40,966 nt of DNA from Pseudomonadota bacterium. Its GTDB lineage: Bacteria > Desulfobacterota > Syntrophorhabdia > Syntrophorhabdales > Syntrophorhabdaceae. The position numbers were made by a program, and so were the translations under genes. The notes under the pieces are model-generated. The model was not told where the DNA came from. It made no database searches and saw only the letters and a program-made list of their open reading frames with translations. Shown here piece after piece: positions 23,732-31,890 of the stretch. Within the stretch, counting starts at the first letter, position 1; each line of letters begins with the position of its first letter. Where the stretch lies: contig JAPLKB010000033.1 of NCBI GenBank assembly GCA_026388275.1, positions 1 to 40,966 of the forward strand, in the 5' to 3' direction.

Positions 23732-25288
23732 CTATCTGAACGATAGTACGTCTTGTGATACCCAGCCTTCTCTGTTTCCGTATAAATTAAGTCTGAACCA
23801 CTTCTTGCCGGTAATATCTTTTTTTTCGTCCACTATTTTCACTGTTTCACCTTCGAAAATTAATGCAATTCTTGCAGCATTAATATCTGGCGCACTTCGT
23901 ACGTTTGCTCCACTTGCAATGATTAAGGCTTCTTTTTCATATTTCTTCGGGGTTTCAACCTGCACCGGTTCTTCACGCTTTGTCTGTTCCGGCTTTTGTG
24001 TATTGTTTTCCTGCACTTCTTGAGTTGGTTGAACATCAGCTTTAACCATAATTTCATTCTTTGCAGGAACCGTGCTGATGGCCTCAACTTCCTTTTTTGC
24101 AGGCATTATGCTGCTTACCTCTTTTACACCGAAAGTTATATAATAGCCCACAGCAAAACCAGCGATTATTGCAAATAAAACAGCCAACACAGCAAAAAAG
24201 GGCCTAACATGGTCTATTTTTGTCTCATATCTCACTTTTTCATTTGTGCTTACAGAAGCAACAGAAATGTTGGGTATCTTTTTTTCTATAATTTCTTTCC
24301 TTTCATTTATCCCGGACAAATTATCCGACATAGTTTCCTTTTTTGTCTTTTCCTCTTTAATATATGCAAGGCTGTCTCCCCTGCCTGACATAGCATTTAT
24401 AACTTTTGACATCTCCTTAAAACCGATCTTGCTTGAACGATCGGCAAAACCTATCAACAAAGAAAGGTCCGACATGGCAATTATTGTTCTTGGAGAACCC
24501 ATGGAATATCTCTGAATAATTTCCAGGGCATCATCCGTAAAAATTTCTTTTTTATCATTCAGGCCTGCTCTCATAAGCCTGTATTTTATAAGTTCCTTAG
24601 TTTCCTGAATCTGCAAAGGAACAAAATAATACCTCACAGGCAGCCTTTGCCAGAATTCCGGCATGGATTTAACTTCGTTCCATAACGGTCTCTGTCCGGA
24701 AAGAATGAATGTATGCAGATATTCATTTTTGAATGTAAGGTTAATAAGAATCCTCAACTCCTGCAAAATATCCTGTGCCCCGCATAACATCTGTCCTTCA
24801 TCTACAATGATAATACTTTTACCGCCTTGCTGCTTTACTTCAATGAGCGCTTCTTTTAAAATCATAAGATTCTTCAACTTATCCTCATTATGACTTAAAT
24901 CAGAAACGATCTGCATTCGGTTGTGGATAAAATCAATCGTAAGATTTCTTGGTTTGTTATCCTCGTTTGGCGTGGCATCAGTGAAACATCCTGCTATATA
25001 AGCTATCAACTGATTTGACGTTAAGGTCGGATGGTCAACAAAGGCATATTTAAAGGCATTGCCGTATATTTCCCTCATTTCGTTTATAAGTTTTAAAAGA
25101 ATCGTAGTCTTTCCGAGGCCTGCATCTTCCGATACTACAAGCGCCCCGCCCTTGTTTGTGTTTACGGCATATTTCAACCGTTCAAGGCATTCATAGTACT
25201 GCCCGGCCATATGCATCATATTGCTGTCAGGCGCTAAAAGGAATGGATGTTGTTTCAGTCCCCAATATTCTATGTATTCTTCACTCAT
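23732..25288 (-). CDS. ExeA/GspA-like AAA ATPase with membrane anchor and SH3 domain
   Basis: A 518-residue protein. The start at 25288 forms an ATGA overlap with the end of the nuclease gene. The ATPase domain has Walker A SEDAGLGKTT (53-62, with Glu in place of the first Gly), Walker B SIIIVDEGQM and a sensor LSGQRPLWNE. A single membrane helix lies at about 362-388 (RPFFAVLAVLFAIIAGFAVG). A charged linker follows, then a bacterial SH3 domain (NVRSAPDINAARIALI, GREGWVSQDVLSF). ExeA-type ATPases use a periplasmic part to remodel peptidoglycan for secretin or pilus assembly. SH3 instead of a classical peptidoglycan-binding domain is a variation. It is translationally coupled to a secreted nuclease. 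Confidence 0.85.
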   Translation of the reverse strand: MSEEYIEYWGLKQHPFLLAPDSNMMHMAGQYYECLERLKYAVNTNKGGALVVSEDAGLGKTTILLKLINEMREIYGNAFKYAFVDHPTLTSNQLIAYIAGCFTDATPNEDNKPRNLTIDFIHNRMQIVSDLSHNEDKLKNLMILKEALIEVKQQGGKSIIIVDEGQMLCGAQDILQELRILINLTFKNEYLHTFILSGQRPLWNEVKSMPEFWQRLPVRYYFVPLQIQETKELIKYRLMRAGLNDKKEIFTDDALEIIQRYSMGSPRTIIAMSDLSLLIGFADRSSKIGFKEMSKVINAMSGRGDSLAYIKEEKTKKETMSDNLSGINERKEIIEKKIPNISVASVSTNEKVRYETKIDHVRPFFAVLAVLFAIIAGFAVGYYITFGVKEVSSIMPAKKEVEAISTVPAKNEIMVKADVQPTQEVQENNTQKPEQTKREEPVQVETPKKYEKEALIIASGANVRSAPDINAARIALIFEGETVKIVDEKKDITGKKWFRLNLYGNREGWVSQDVLSFR

Positions 25289-25905
25289 GGTTTGCATTGT
25301 TTGCAGGGAGAATATCCCACTTTAATTGCATCAAAACGGCTTCGGAAAATGATTTTATTTTTGTCGGAAATTTTGTCCGTCATTGTACATGACGGCCTGT
25401 GCAAAGAGTATGTTCTTTTATTTCCTACATAAGAAACTTCCGTCTCACGCTTCTTCTCCTGCCACAGCCCTCTTTCCTCGTCCATTGCTGTCTTCTGATG
25501 ATTTAAAAGCATATCTTTATATTTTGCATTAGGCAACTTGACCATTACTTTTGCATATCCAAGTTTTACCAACTCGGCATTAACAAACAAATCCTTCACA
25601 AAAACATATGCAAGCAGCCTTCCGTACTGATCTTTTTTTTCAACATCAAATTCAAGCCTTACTTTTTTCATGTAAACAAGCTTTTTATTATATTTTGCAG
25701 CTTCTCTTGCATAAAATTCGGCCCCAATACCCTTTTTAGACAACTCCGGCGTATCTATCCCCAAATATCTGACAGTTTCACCTGTATCCAGCCGAACCGT
25801 GTCTCCGTCAATAATTTTATTAACCACGTATTCTTTGGCAAAGGAGTTTCCTGCTAAAACCATTATCAAGTAAAGCAATATCGCAAAGACTCCAGTTTTC
25901 TTCAT
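25285..25905 (-). CDS. Secreted thermonuclease-family protein with C-terminal Ada-like zinc motif
   Basis: About 206 residues from the ATG at 25905; an upstream TTG at 25947 is less likely because the export signal (MKKTGVFAILLYLIMVL ... SFA) starts at the ATG. The staphylococcal-nuclease domain has IDGDTVRLD, YLGIDTPE and DQYGRLLAYVFV with Asp35, Arg46 and Arg96 in catalytic positions. The C-terminus HRPSCTM ... RFDAIKVGYSPCKQCKP is the short Cys motif resembling the Ada zinc-binding domain, often found after such nucleases. Expected in the periplasm or outside, cutting DNA or RNA. No good ribosome site. Its stop overlaps the start of the ATPase gene by 4 bases. Confidence 0.87.
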   Translation of the reverse strand: MKKTGVFAILLYLIMVLAGNSFAKEYVVNKIIDGDTVRLDTGETVRYLGIDTPELSKKGIGAEFYAREAAKYNKKLVYMKKVRLEFDVEKKDQYGRLLAYVFVKDLFVNAELVKLGYAKVMVKLPNAKYKDMLLNHQKTAMDEERGLWQEKKRETEVSYVGNKRTYSLHRPSCTMTDKISDKNKIIFRSRFDAIKVGYSPCKQCKP

Positions 25906-26008
25906 AAGAACGATTTTACAATATTTTACCTTTATGTTAAACAACAAAAGTCTGTTTGATGCCTGTTTTTATGTGAAAATCCTTTTATCTTTGTTTTTGT
26001 TTCTGTAA

Positions 26009-26158
26009 AACATCTATTTGCTGAGCGGTTTTTCTGAAACAGACCTTGTGAAGGATGCCCTAAAACTGGGAGTCGGGGGATATGTCCAAAAACCCTATCA
26101 GATCGATAAAATCGGTATTGCAGTAAAAGCTGCGCTGAAAAAGTCTCCGGCAAATTAG
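26009..26158 (+). pseudogene. C-terminal fragment of a response-regulator receiver domain
   Basis: The frame after a TAA at 26006 reads NIYLLSGFSETDLVKDALKL, then GVGGYVQKPYQIDKIGIAVK and a short tail to TAG at 26156-26158. This is the second half of a receiver domain as found at the end of hybrid kinases: the LSG strand, the GVGGYVQKPY block with the conserved Lys, and the last helix. The phospho-acceptor half is missing, as is any start codon. It is a gene remnant lying between the nuclease and ArsA genes. Confidence 0.75.
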
Positions 26159-26208
26159 ATCACAGCGGCAAATGCTCTGTCGGTCTTAGAAGTTTGGGCA
26201 TAAAATCC

Positions 26209-27189
26209 TTATACAAACATTTGTCCCATCAGTCTGTTCAGCATTTCAGTCCCTTTTATTTCGGTTTCAAAAAGCGGTACAACACTCCTTACCCTGTCTC
26301 CAAAGACATTCCAGATAGTAGCCATATGTTCGTCCTGCATTTTAACACGATTATGCACAAACTCAGCAGCGCCTTCGGCTACCTGATCCTTCTGTATGAT
26401 ACCGTTAACAAGCACACCACCGACAGGTATGCCAAATTCGTAAAACCAGTTGATAAACCTCGTAATAACAGCTATGGGAAGCGCTTCAGGCAGAGTTGCA
26501 AAAAAGAAAGCAGTAAGATTATCGTCTGTGAGAAGACTCTGCGCTTTTGCCATTCTTTCTCTAAAGCTCAAGAGATAGTCCATAAGAGGGTCTTTTTCTT
26601 TTTTCTTTGAAAAAGAAAGGGCTTCCCTCAATGAAGTTGCTTCATCCCTGCTTTTCAGCATCTTTTCAACCCATAGCGAATAGACCTTCGACATACCCAG
26701 AAGCCTTCTTGCATTCGCAGTAGGCGCGGTATCAAAAACATAAAAGTCATATTCATCTTTGAACATAATATCAGTCATATTTTCAAACATGGCAGATTCT
26801 TCGAAGGCAGGATTCATAGTGGCAGATTCTACAAACTCATCCGCCTTTGTCGAAAGGTCTGCGAACCTTAAAAACCAGTTGATCTTTTCACGGATTTCAT
26901 TTTTTGACCGCTCAATTGTATCGTGTGTGTCAATCTCAAAGGCATAACAGAGTTTTTCATCACATACATTCACAGCCTTTCCGAAAACATCCTGTCCAAA
27001 AAGGTTTGAGAGACTGTGGACCGGATTGGTAGAGGCAAGGAGTGTCTTTTTCCCCTGCTTGGCTGCCCATATGGCGGCAGCACCGGCCATAACCGTTTTC
27101 CCTACCCCTCCTTTGCCGCCAAAAAATATGTATTTCAGCTTCGGGTGATCCTTCATATATTTTGTCATGCTCGTGGTTATCTGATCCAT
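26209..27189 (-). CDS. ArsA/GET3-family ATPase, copy 1 (Asn in switch I)
   Basis: A 326-residue single-domain ATPase. AAGGAG precedes the ATG. Deviant Walker A GGKGGVGKT (24-32), switch I LASTNPVHSL with Asn55 where ArsA/Get3 proteins have Asp (TDPAHS), and intact switch II FDTAPT (152-157). Cys76 and Cys81 are the only cysteines seen, so the arsenite site of ArsA is not present. Get3-type proteins target tail-anchored membrane proteins, and ArsA drives an arsenite pump; neither role is shown here. It is the last gene of the cstA operon, 33 bases after copy 2, and probably forms a heterodimer with it. Confidence 0.87.
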   Translation of the reverse strand: MDQITTSMTKYMKDHPKLKYIFFGGKGGVGKTVMAGAAAIWAAKQGKKTLLASTNPVHSLSNLFGQDVFGKAVNVCDEKLCYAFEIDTHDTIERSKNEIREKINWFLRFADLSTKADEFVESATMNPAFEESAMFENMTDIMFKDEYDFYVFDTAPTANARRLLGMSKVYSLWVEKMLKSRDEATSLREALSFSKKKEKDPLMDYLLSFRERMAKAQSLLTDDNLTAFFFATLPEALPIAVITRFINWFYEFGIPVGGVLVNGIIQKDQVAEGAAEFVHNRVKMQDEHMATIWNVFGDRVRSVVPLFETEIKGTEMLNRLMGQMFV

Positions 27190-27222
27190 TGCGGAACTCC
27201 TTTATTACTTCTTTGTTCGGGC

Positions 27223-28203
27223 TTAGTCAAACATGCGTTCTGCCAGCTTTTCAATCATCTGCAACCCTGTTACATCACGCTCCATCTCAGGAACATAGGC
27301 AAGTATCTGGTTTTTAAAGGTATCGTCAATAACCTTCAAATAATGATCTTGCATGGTGAGGCGGTTTTTCAGGTACTCAGGGATTTGCTGGTTTTTCAGT
27401 TCCTCCGGTAAAACACGGTTCACAATGTAACCGCTCAAAGGGACATCGAATTTTGCAAAAAGGCCTGCGGCCTTCAGGGTATCATTAATCACCATCTCCT
27501 CGGCAGTTACCACGAAAAAGAAGGCAGTCCGTTCTTTATCGGTGAGTATCCCGGATGATTTGTTAATACGGTCTTTGATATAGAGCAGTTCATTCAATAT
27601 GGCGTCTTCTTCTGCATTTTTCTCGTGACGCATCACGGCAGCCACCTGATCATATTCGCGCATCTGCTGGCGCAGACCGGTAATCTTGCCGATCCATTCA
27701 TCGTAAACGGATGCCATGCTCAAATAATATAAAGCATGTCCCAGGGGCACAAGATCATAGATGTAGTAGTCAAAACCGCCTTTTACCACGATATCAACAA
27801 CCTCGTCAAAAATGGCGCTCTCTTCCATGGCCGGCTCTGCCGCTGCTGCCTGTATATAGCTTTCAATCTCTTCAGGGATTTTGTCCATACCGTACATATC
27901 GAGTATTTTCTGCCTTATTTCCTGTTGATATTCCTTTACCCGCTGGTCAGCATCTATTTCCTGCGCATAGAGGTTCGGCATGATCTCTGTGGGACCTTTT
28001 CCAAAAATATCTTTCTTGAAAATATCGCTTAATGATGCCTGAGGATCAACGGAAAAAACAAGAACGCGCTTGCCCTGTTTTGCCAGATAATAGGCAGTTG
28101 CGGCAGAAAATGTTGTTTTGCCGAGACCGCCCTTGCCGCCGAACATGATGTAACGTCTGTCCGGGTACTGTTCAAATATCTTTGTTAGAGAAATGGGAAC
28201 CAC
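27223..28203 (-). CDS. ArsA/GET3-family ATPase, copy 2 (altered switch II)
   Basis: A 326-residue partner of copy 1. Walker A GGKGGLGKTT (22-31) is intact and switch I keeps Asp53 (SVDPQASLSD), but switch II is YDLVPLGHALYYL (149-161) instead of DTAPTGHTLRLL. There are no cysteines. The GTG at 28203 abuts the GGGGG ribosome site with no spacer, while an ATT three codons later is correctly spaced (8 bases), so the true start is uncertain. Same length as copy 1, from an old tandem duplication. It follows the 89-residue gene by 39 bases. Confidence 0.85.
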   Translation of the reverse strand: MVPISLTKIFEQYPDRRYIMFGGKGGLGKTTFSAATAYYLAKQGKRVLVFSVDPQASLSDIFKKDIFGKGPTEIMPNLYAQEIDADQRVKEYQQEIRQKILDMYGMDKIPEEIESYIQAAAAEPAMEESAIFDEVVDIVVKGGFDYYIYDLVPLGHALYYLSMASVYDEWIGKITGLRQQMREYDQVAAVMRHEKNAEEDAILNELLYIKDRINKSSGILTDKERTAFFFVVTAEEMVINDTLKAAGLFAKFDVPLSGYIVNRVLPEELKNQQIPEYLKNRLTMQDHYLKVIDDTFKNQILAYVPEMERDVTGLQMIEKLAERMFD

Positions 28204-28242
28204 CCCCTTTTATAAGAATTTCAAATTTAAGATTTCAAATTA

Positions 28243-28512
28243 TTAAGCCAATGCATCGGTTAAATCTTTTTCCCTCAACATTCTTCTCTTCCAGGTTGCA
28301 ATCTGGGGTACAACATATGGAAGCAGTCTCAAAGAATAATACGGCGGCAGAATAGGAACGCCAAGCATATCGCCCATAGTAATAAGAATGAAAAGATGCT
28401 CCATGCTTGCCCTTGTTTTCAGGGCAAATCTCGCCGAGTCATGCGCAGCCACACCGTATACAAATTCTTTAACAGCCTGAAAGAAACCGCCTTTTTTTTC
28501 TTCGTCTCCCAT
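28243..28512 (-). CDS. Small protein of unknown function in the cstA operon (89 residues)
   Basis: Not recognised by name. AGGAG lies 7 bases before the ATG. A charged N-terminus (MGDEEKKGGFFQAVKEFVYG) is followed by a helix with DSARFALKTRASMEH and a hydrophobic stretch LFILITMGDMLGVPILPPYY, then LLPYVVPQI and a basic end WKRRMLREKDL. One membrane-associated hairpin is likely. It sits between cstA (72 bases) and the ArsA pair (39 bases), so it may link the transporter to the ATPases. That is inference from position. Confidence 0.8.
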   Translation of the reverse strand: MGDEEKKGGFFQAVKEFVYGVAAHDSARFALKTRASMEHLFILITMGDMLGVPILPPYYSLRLLPYVVPQIATWKRRMLREKDLTDALA

Positions 28513-28584
28513 GATGTATCTCCTTTATTAATTTTGTATCGCTATCTTTTATAGCGCATTTCCAAATAAATTGCCTGCATTAAT

Positions 28585-30270
28585 TTAAGACTTTGCCGGC
28601 GATGCCTGTGCCTTCATTACTCTGTATCTGTTAAGCGCTTTAATGCCTTCCACGCCAAGAATAATGGCTGCAATAACAAGAAAAAAACCTACAAGCCCCA
28701 TGAGGGTATTGCCTATAAGAGCCTCTCCTTTTACCGTCCCTGAAATAACTTTATTCAGCAAACTGTAAGATGTATAAACAAGGGCTGCAATGGTTGTGAT
28801 AAACATAAAGATCATCGGGTAGAATGTCCAGGCAGCTGGTTTTCCTTCAGACATTAACCAGGCTGTTACCAGTAAAAGTGCAAGGGAAGCCATAAGCTGG
28901 TTTGCCCCTCCGAATAGCACCCACAGATATTGCCACCATCCTGTTAAGACAAGTACCATGCCGAGGACACACGCAATAAACGTTCCCACATGGGTGTTTC
29001 TGAAGACAGGGCTTATGTCGCTCAGCAATTCCGAAGTTGCCACCCTCATAAAACGAACCACAAGCTGCATAATAGTAATAGCCAGAACAACCATCATAAC
29101 GCTGCCGTAGGAATTACCCAGATTTAAAGGCAGGCCCAGGGCGCCCATAAATTTCGCGACTCCTCCTGCAAAGATGACACCGGGGCCCTTTGCAATTGCA
29201 GCCCCGTATTCGGCCGGGGATGCGTAAATTGTTCCGGCAATAATAAGTGCAAATAATGCGAGCATCATCTCGACAAACATAACCCCGGCGCCTACAGGCC
29301 GTGCATCCAATTCATTTTCCAGTTGCCTCGCTGTGCCGGAGCTTGATACAATGCTGTGCCATCCGGAAACAGCCCCACAGGCAATGGTAACAAACATGAT
29401 AGGCCATAAAGGACCGACCTTTATCGAAAAATCTGTATATGCAGGAAGGGTAAAATTCGGATGAATGATAAAAACACCGATCATCCCGAAAAACAATCCG
29501 AGAAAAACAATATATGACGCAACATAGTTCACGGGGAGCGCAAATCTCCAGATGGGCAATACCGCCGCAAAATAACAAAAAACAAAGGCCGCAATCGCCC
29601 ATAAAATTCTACTGTTGGAAAGGTCTGTACCAAGTATTTTATCAGAAGGCGCGATTGTGCCGAGATATATTCCAAGAAGGGCAATAATTACTGTAACAGC
29701 GGTTGTCAGGATAATATCGCTTCTCCACCGGTAGATCATCTGGCCTGCAAGGACGCCTGCAATAGTTAAAAAAAGCCAAGCCATAGGAGCTGCTTTAAGC
29801 CCGATGGCAGTACTTACCACAACATTTCCGAATGCTCCGGCGATGAGAAGCAGATAGAAATAAATAAACGCAAGGAGTATAACCCGGGCTCTCGGTGAAA
29901 TAAGCTTATGGCTTAACCCTCCGAAAGAAGCGCCTTCGTTTCTCATTGATATTGCTGCACTTGAATAATCCTGAACCCAGCCGATAAAAAATGCCCCGGC
30001 AAGTATCCATATCAACGCGGGAAGCCAGCCCCACTGAATTGCGATAATGGGACCGATAATCGGCGCTGCTCCGGCAATTGACTTGAACTGGTATCCGAAA
30101 AGAATATTTTTGCTGGTAGGCATAAATTCCACGCCGTCCATATACATTTTTGCAGGAGTAGTTCTTTTCGGATCAGCTTTGATAATCTTTGAATCAATAT
30201 ATTTTGCATAATAATGATAACCGACAAAGGCAACAACAAAACCAAGAATCAGGACAACAACTGCGTTCAT
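28585..30270 (-). CDS. cstA: Carbon starvation protein A family transporter
   Basis: A 561-residue inner-membrane protein with about 16 hydrophobic segments. GGGAGG precedes the ATG. Strong family blocks: VGYHYYAKYIDSKII at the N-terminus, GYQFKSIAGAAPIIGPIIAI, QDYSSAAISMRNEGASFGGL, ACGAVSGWHSIVSSSGTARQ and LFGGANQLMASLALLLVTAW. CstA/BtsT proteins import peptides or pyruvate when carbon is short. It is the first gene of a four-gene operon with the 89-residue protein and the two ArsA-type ATPases, which is not the arrangement known from enterobacteria. The leader is long and has a palindrome. Confidence 0.95.
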   Translation of the reverse strand: MNAVVVLILGFVVAFVGYHYYAKYIDSKIIKADPKRTTPAKMYMDGVEFMPTSKNILFGYQFKSIAGAAPIIGPIIAIQWGWLPALIWILAGAFFIGWVQDYSSAAISMRNEGASFGGLSHKLISPRARVILLAFIYFYLLLIAGAFGNVVVSTAIGLKAAPMAWLFLTIAGVLAGQMIYRWRSDIILTTAVTVIIALLGIYLGTIAPSDKILGTDLSNSRILWAIAAFVFCYFAAVLPIWRFALPVNYVASYIVFLGLFFGMIGVFIIHPNFTLPAYTDFSIKVGPLWPIMFVTIACGAVSGWHSIVSSSGTARQLENELDARPVGAGVMFVEMMLALFALIIAGTIYASPAEYGAAIAKGPGVIFAGGVAKFMGALGLPLNLGNSYGSVMMVVLAITIMQLVVRFMRVATSELLSDISPVFRNTHVGTFIACVLGMVLVLTGWWQYLWVLFGGANQLMASLALLLVTAWLMSEGKPAAWTFYPMIFMFITTIAALVYTSYSLLNKVISGTVKGEALIGNTLMGLVGFFLVIAAIILGVEGIKALNRYRVMKAQASPAKS

Positions 30271-30300
30271 AGCTACCTCCCCTTTTTAGCTTCATTTCAA

Positions 30301-30316
30301 TGTTTCTTCAGAAACA
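30301..30316. promoter_or_regulatory. Palindrome in the cstA leader
   Basis: TGTTTC-TTCA-GAAACA, about 30 bases before the cstA ATG and just downstream of a TATAAT box (30338-30333 on the minus strand, with TTGAGA 15 bases further upstream). It could be an operator or a small leader hairpin. Confidence 0.4.
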
Positions 30317-30448
30317 ATCCTGTTCTAACAACATTATAGGCAATTCAAAGCAATCTCAAGTTCTTCTTTGAATTTCAACCCTGATTGCTCTCTCAGGTTT
30401 ATTCATGAGAGGAACTACGAATTGTCTCTTAGGAGATTATTCTATATT

Positions 30449-30476
30449 TTTATAACCTTGAAGATTGTTAAGTCAA
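30449..30476 (-). promoter_or_regulatory. Candidate promoter of the cstA operon
   Basis: On the minus strand TTGACT (30476-30471), 16 bases, TATAAA (30454-30449). It implies a leader of about 170 bases with a further hairpin (CTCTCA/TGAGAG, about 30390-30413). Confidence 0.45.
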
Positions 30477-30936
30477 ACAAAAAATGGACATGTTCTGCAT
30501 AGATTTTAAAATACGGATTATTCGCCTTTTAAAATATACGTTTAAAAACGTTGTCTTATCAAATTTTCACATTCGTTAGTTTTATTTTTGTATTTTAACT
30601 TAATCGTTAAGCCCCCGACTCCATCTGAGAGTAAGTTACTGGTCAAAATCCGAGGGAACGATCATCATTTGAATTTATCTACCTTTATTGATAATCATAT
30701 GAATTGTAGTACTATCCAGTCAGGAGATTAGAAAAACTGCTTAGATTTGTCAATTATTTATTGAATAATTTTTTGAACATTGATATCATCCATAAAACCA
30801 TATAATAATTTTGTCTTCGAGGGCGCTTTGGATCCTCGACAATCGCGCGTATGCAGAGTATTCGCTTTTTTGGTGGAATATAATCGCTTACGATCCGGTT
30901 CCGTCTGACGCTGGTGATATGCAAAGAGGAAAGAGC
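30477..30936. other. Intergenic stretch between cstA and the beta-lactamase
   Basis: No supported gene. The last 126 bases are an in-frame extension of the beta-lactamase frame back to an ATG at 30811, but they encode no export signal and lie before a good ribosome site. Another minus-strand promoter-like pair (TTGACA-17-TAATCT) is at 30725-30753. Confidence 0.4.
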
Positions 30937-31737
30937 ATGAAGCATTTTCGGATCACATTCGGATTTCTTGTTGTATTGACACTAACTATTTTTATTACCG
31001 CAACTTCTCATGCCGATGATGCTGACTTGGCAAAATTGTTTCAAGATCGTGGGGTAGAGGGCACTATTATCATCTCGTCACTTGACGGCAAAATGAACTA
31101 TGTCCACAATAGTCGTCGTTCCGAAACCAGATTTATACCGGCATCAACATTCAAGATTCCCAACACGCTCATTGCCCTCGAAGAAGGAGCCGTCAAAAAC
31201 GAAAAGGAAGTCATCAAGTGGGACGGAAAAGACAAGGGATTAGATGCGTGGAACAAAGACCAGAGCCTTGAAACGGCCTTTCCTCTTTCGTGCGTCTGGT
31301 TTTATCAAGAGCTCGCCAAACGTGTCGGCAACGAGAATTACTTAATTCAGCTTAAGAAGCTGGAGTATGGCAATGAGAAGACCGGCCCTGATGTGACTAC
31401 TTTCTGGTTAGAAGGTGACCTGAAGATATCTGCCAGGGAGCAGATACATTTCCTCAAAAAACTCTATGAGGAGTCGCTCCCTTATAGCAAAGGCAATATA
31501 AAATTGCTGAAAAAAATCATGATAATCGAGGAAAACCCGCAATTTACCATCAGGGCTAAAACAGGTTGGGCTATGAGAACTGATCCCCAACAAGGCTGGT
31601 ATGCAGGATACGTGGAAACAAAAAGACAGGTATGGTTTTTTGCAACAAACCTTGAGATAAGAAAAAAAGGCGATGATTCATTCCGTAAAGAGATTACGAT
31701 GGCGGCTCTGAAAGCAAAAGGAATACTATACAGATAA
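30937..31737 (+). CDS. Class D (OXA-type) beta-lactamase
   Basis: A 266-residue protein from the ATG at 30937, preceded by GAGG. A signal peptide (MKHFRITFGFLVVLTLTIF) ends near SHA. All class D motifs are present: S70-T-F-K73 (nucleophile and carboxylatable Lys), S118-C-V120, Y144-G-N, Trp157 in FWLEG, and K208-T-G210. The protein should be a periplasmic serine hydrolase that opens beta-lactams; the spectrum cannot be predicted. SxV with Cys in the middle is less common. It stands alone, with no mobile element or integron site recognised next to it, so it may be an intrinsic gene. Confidence 0.93.
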   Translation: MKHFRITFGFLVVLTLTIFITATSHADDADLAKLFQDRGVEGTIIISSLDGKMNYVHNSRRSETRFIPASTFKIPNTLIALEEGAVKNEKEVIKWDGKDKGLDAWNKDQSLETAFPLSCVWFYQELAKRVGNENYLIQLKKLEYGNEKTGPDVTTFWLEGDLKISAREQIHFLKKLYEESLPYSKGNIKLLKKIMIIEENPQFTIRAKTGWAMRTDPQQGWYAGYVETKRQVWFFATNLEIRKKGDDSFRKEITMAALKAKGILYR

Positions 31738-31890
31738 TTCTCTCCACCAATAAATAAATGTTTCATTCGCCCTACCCTGCCCTCAATAATAGAATAAATC
31801 CCATTAGAATAGGCAACGGCGTAAACCTCTTTTACACTAATATCTTAAAAAAGGATTGAAAAGGATCGAAAAACAGAGCAGTATTTATAA

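Noticed and set aside
23682-23740. Possible tRNA-Sec after selB (GGTAGCTGCC and GCCCG-rich sequence)
   Set aside because: No cloverleaf, no anticodon TCA loop and no T-arm could be drawn; only a short GC hairpin is present.
26209-28203. Arsenic-resistance (ars) operon
   Set aside because: The ATPases lack the arsenite-binding cysteines, and there is no arsR, arsD or arsC; the neighbours are cstA and a small unknown gene.
30811-30936. 42-residue N-terminal extension of the beta-lactamase
   Set aside because: It would place the signal peptide internally; the ATG at 30937 has a GAGG site and starts the export signal.
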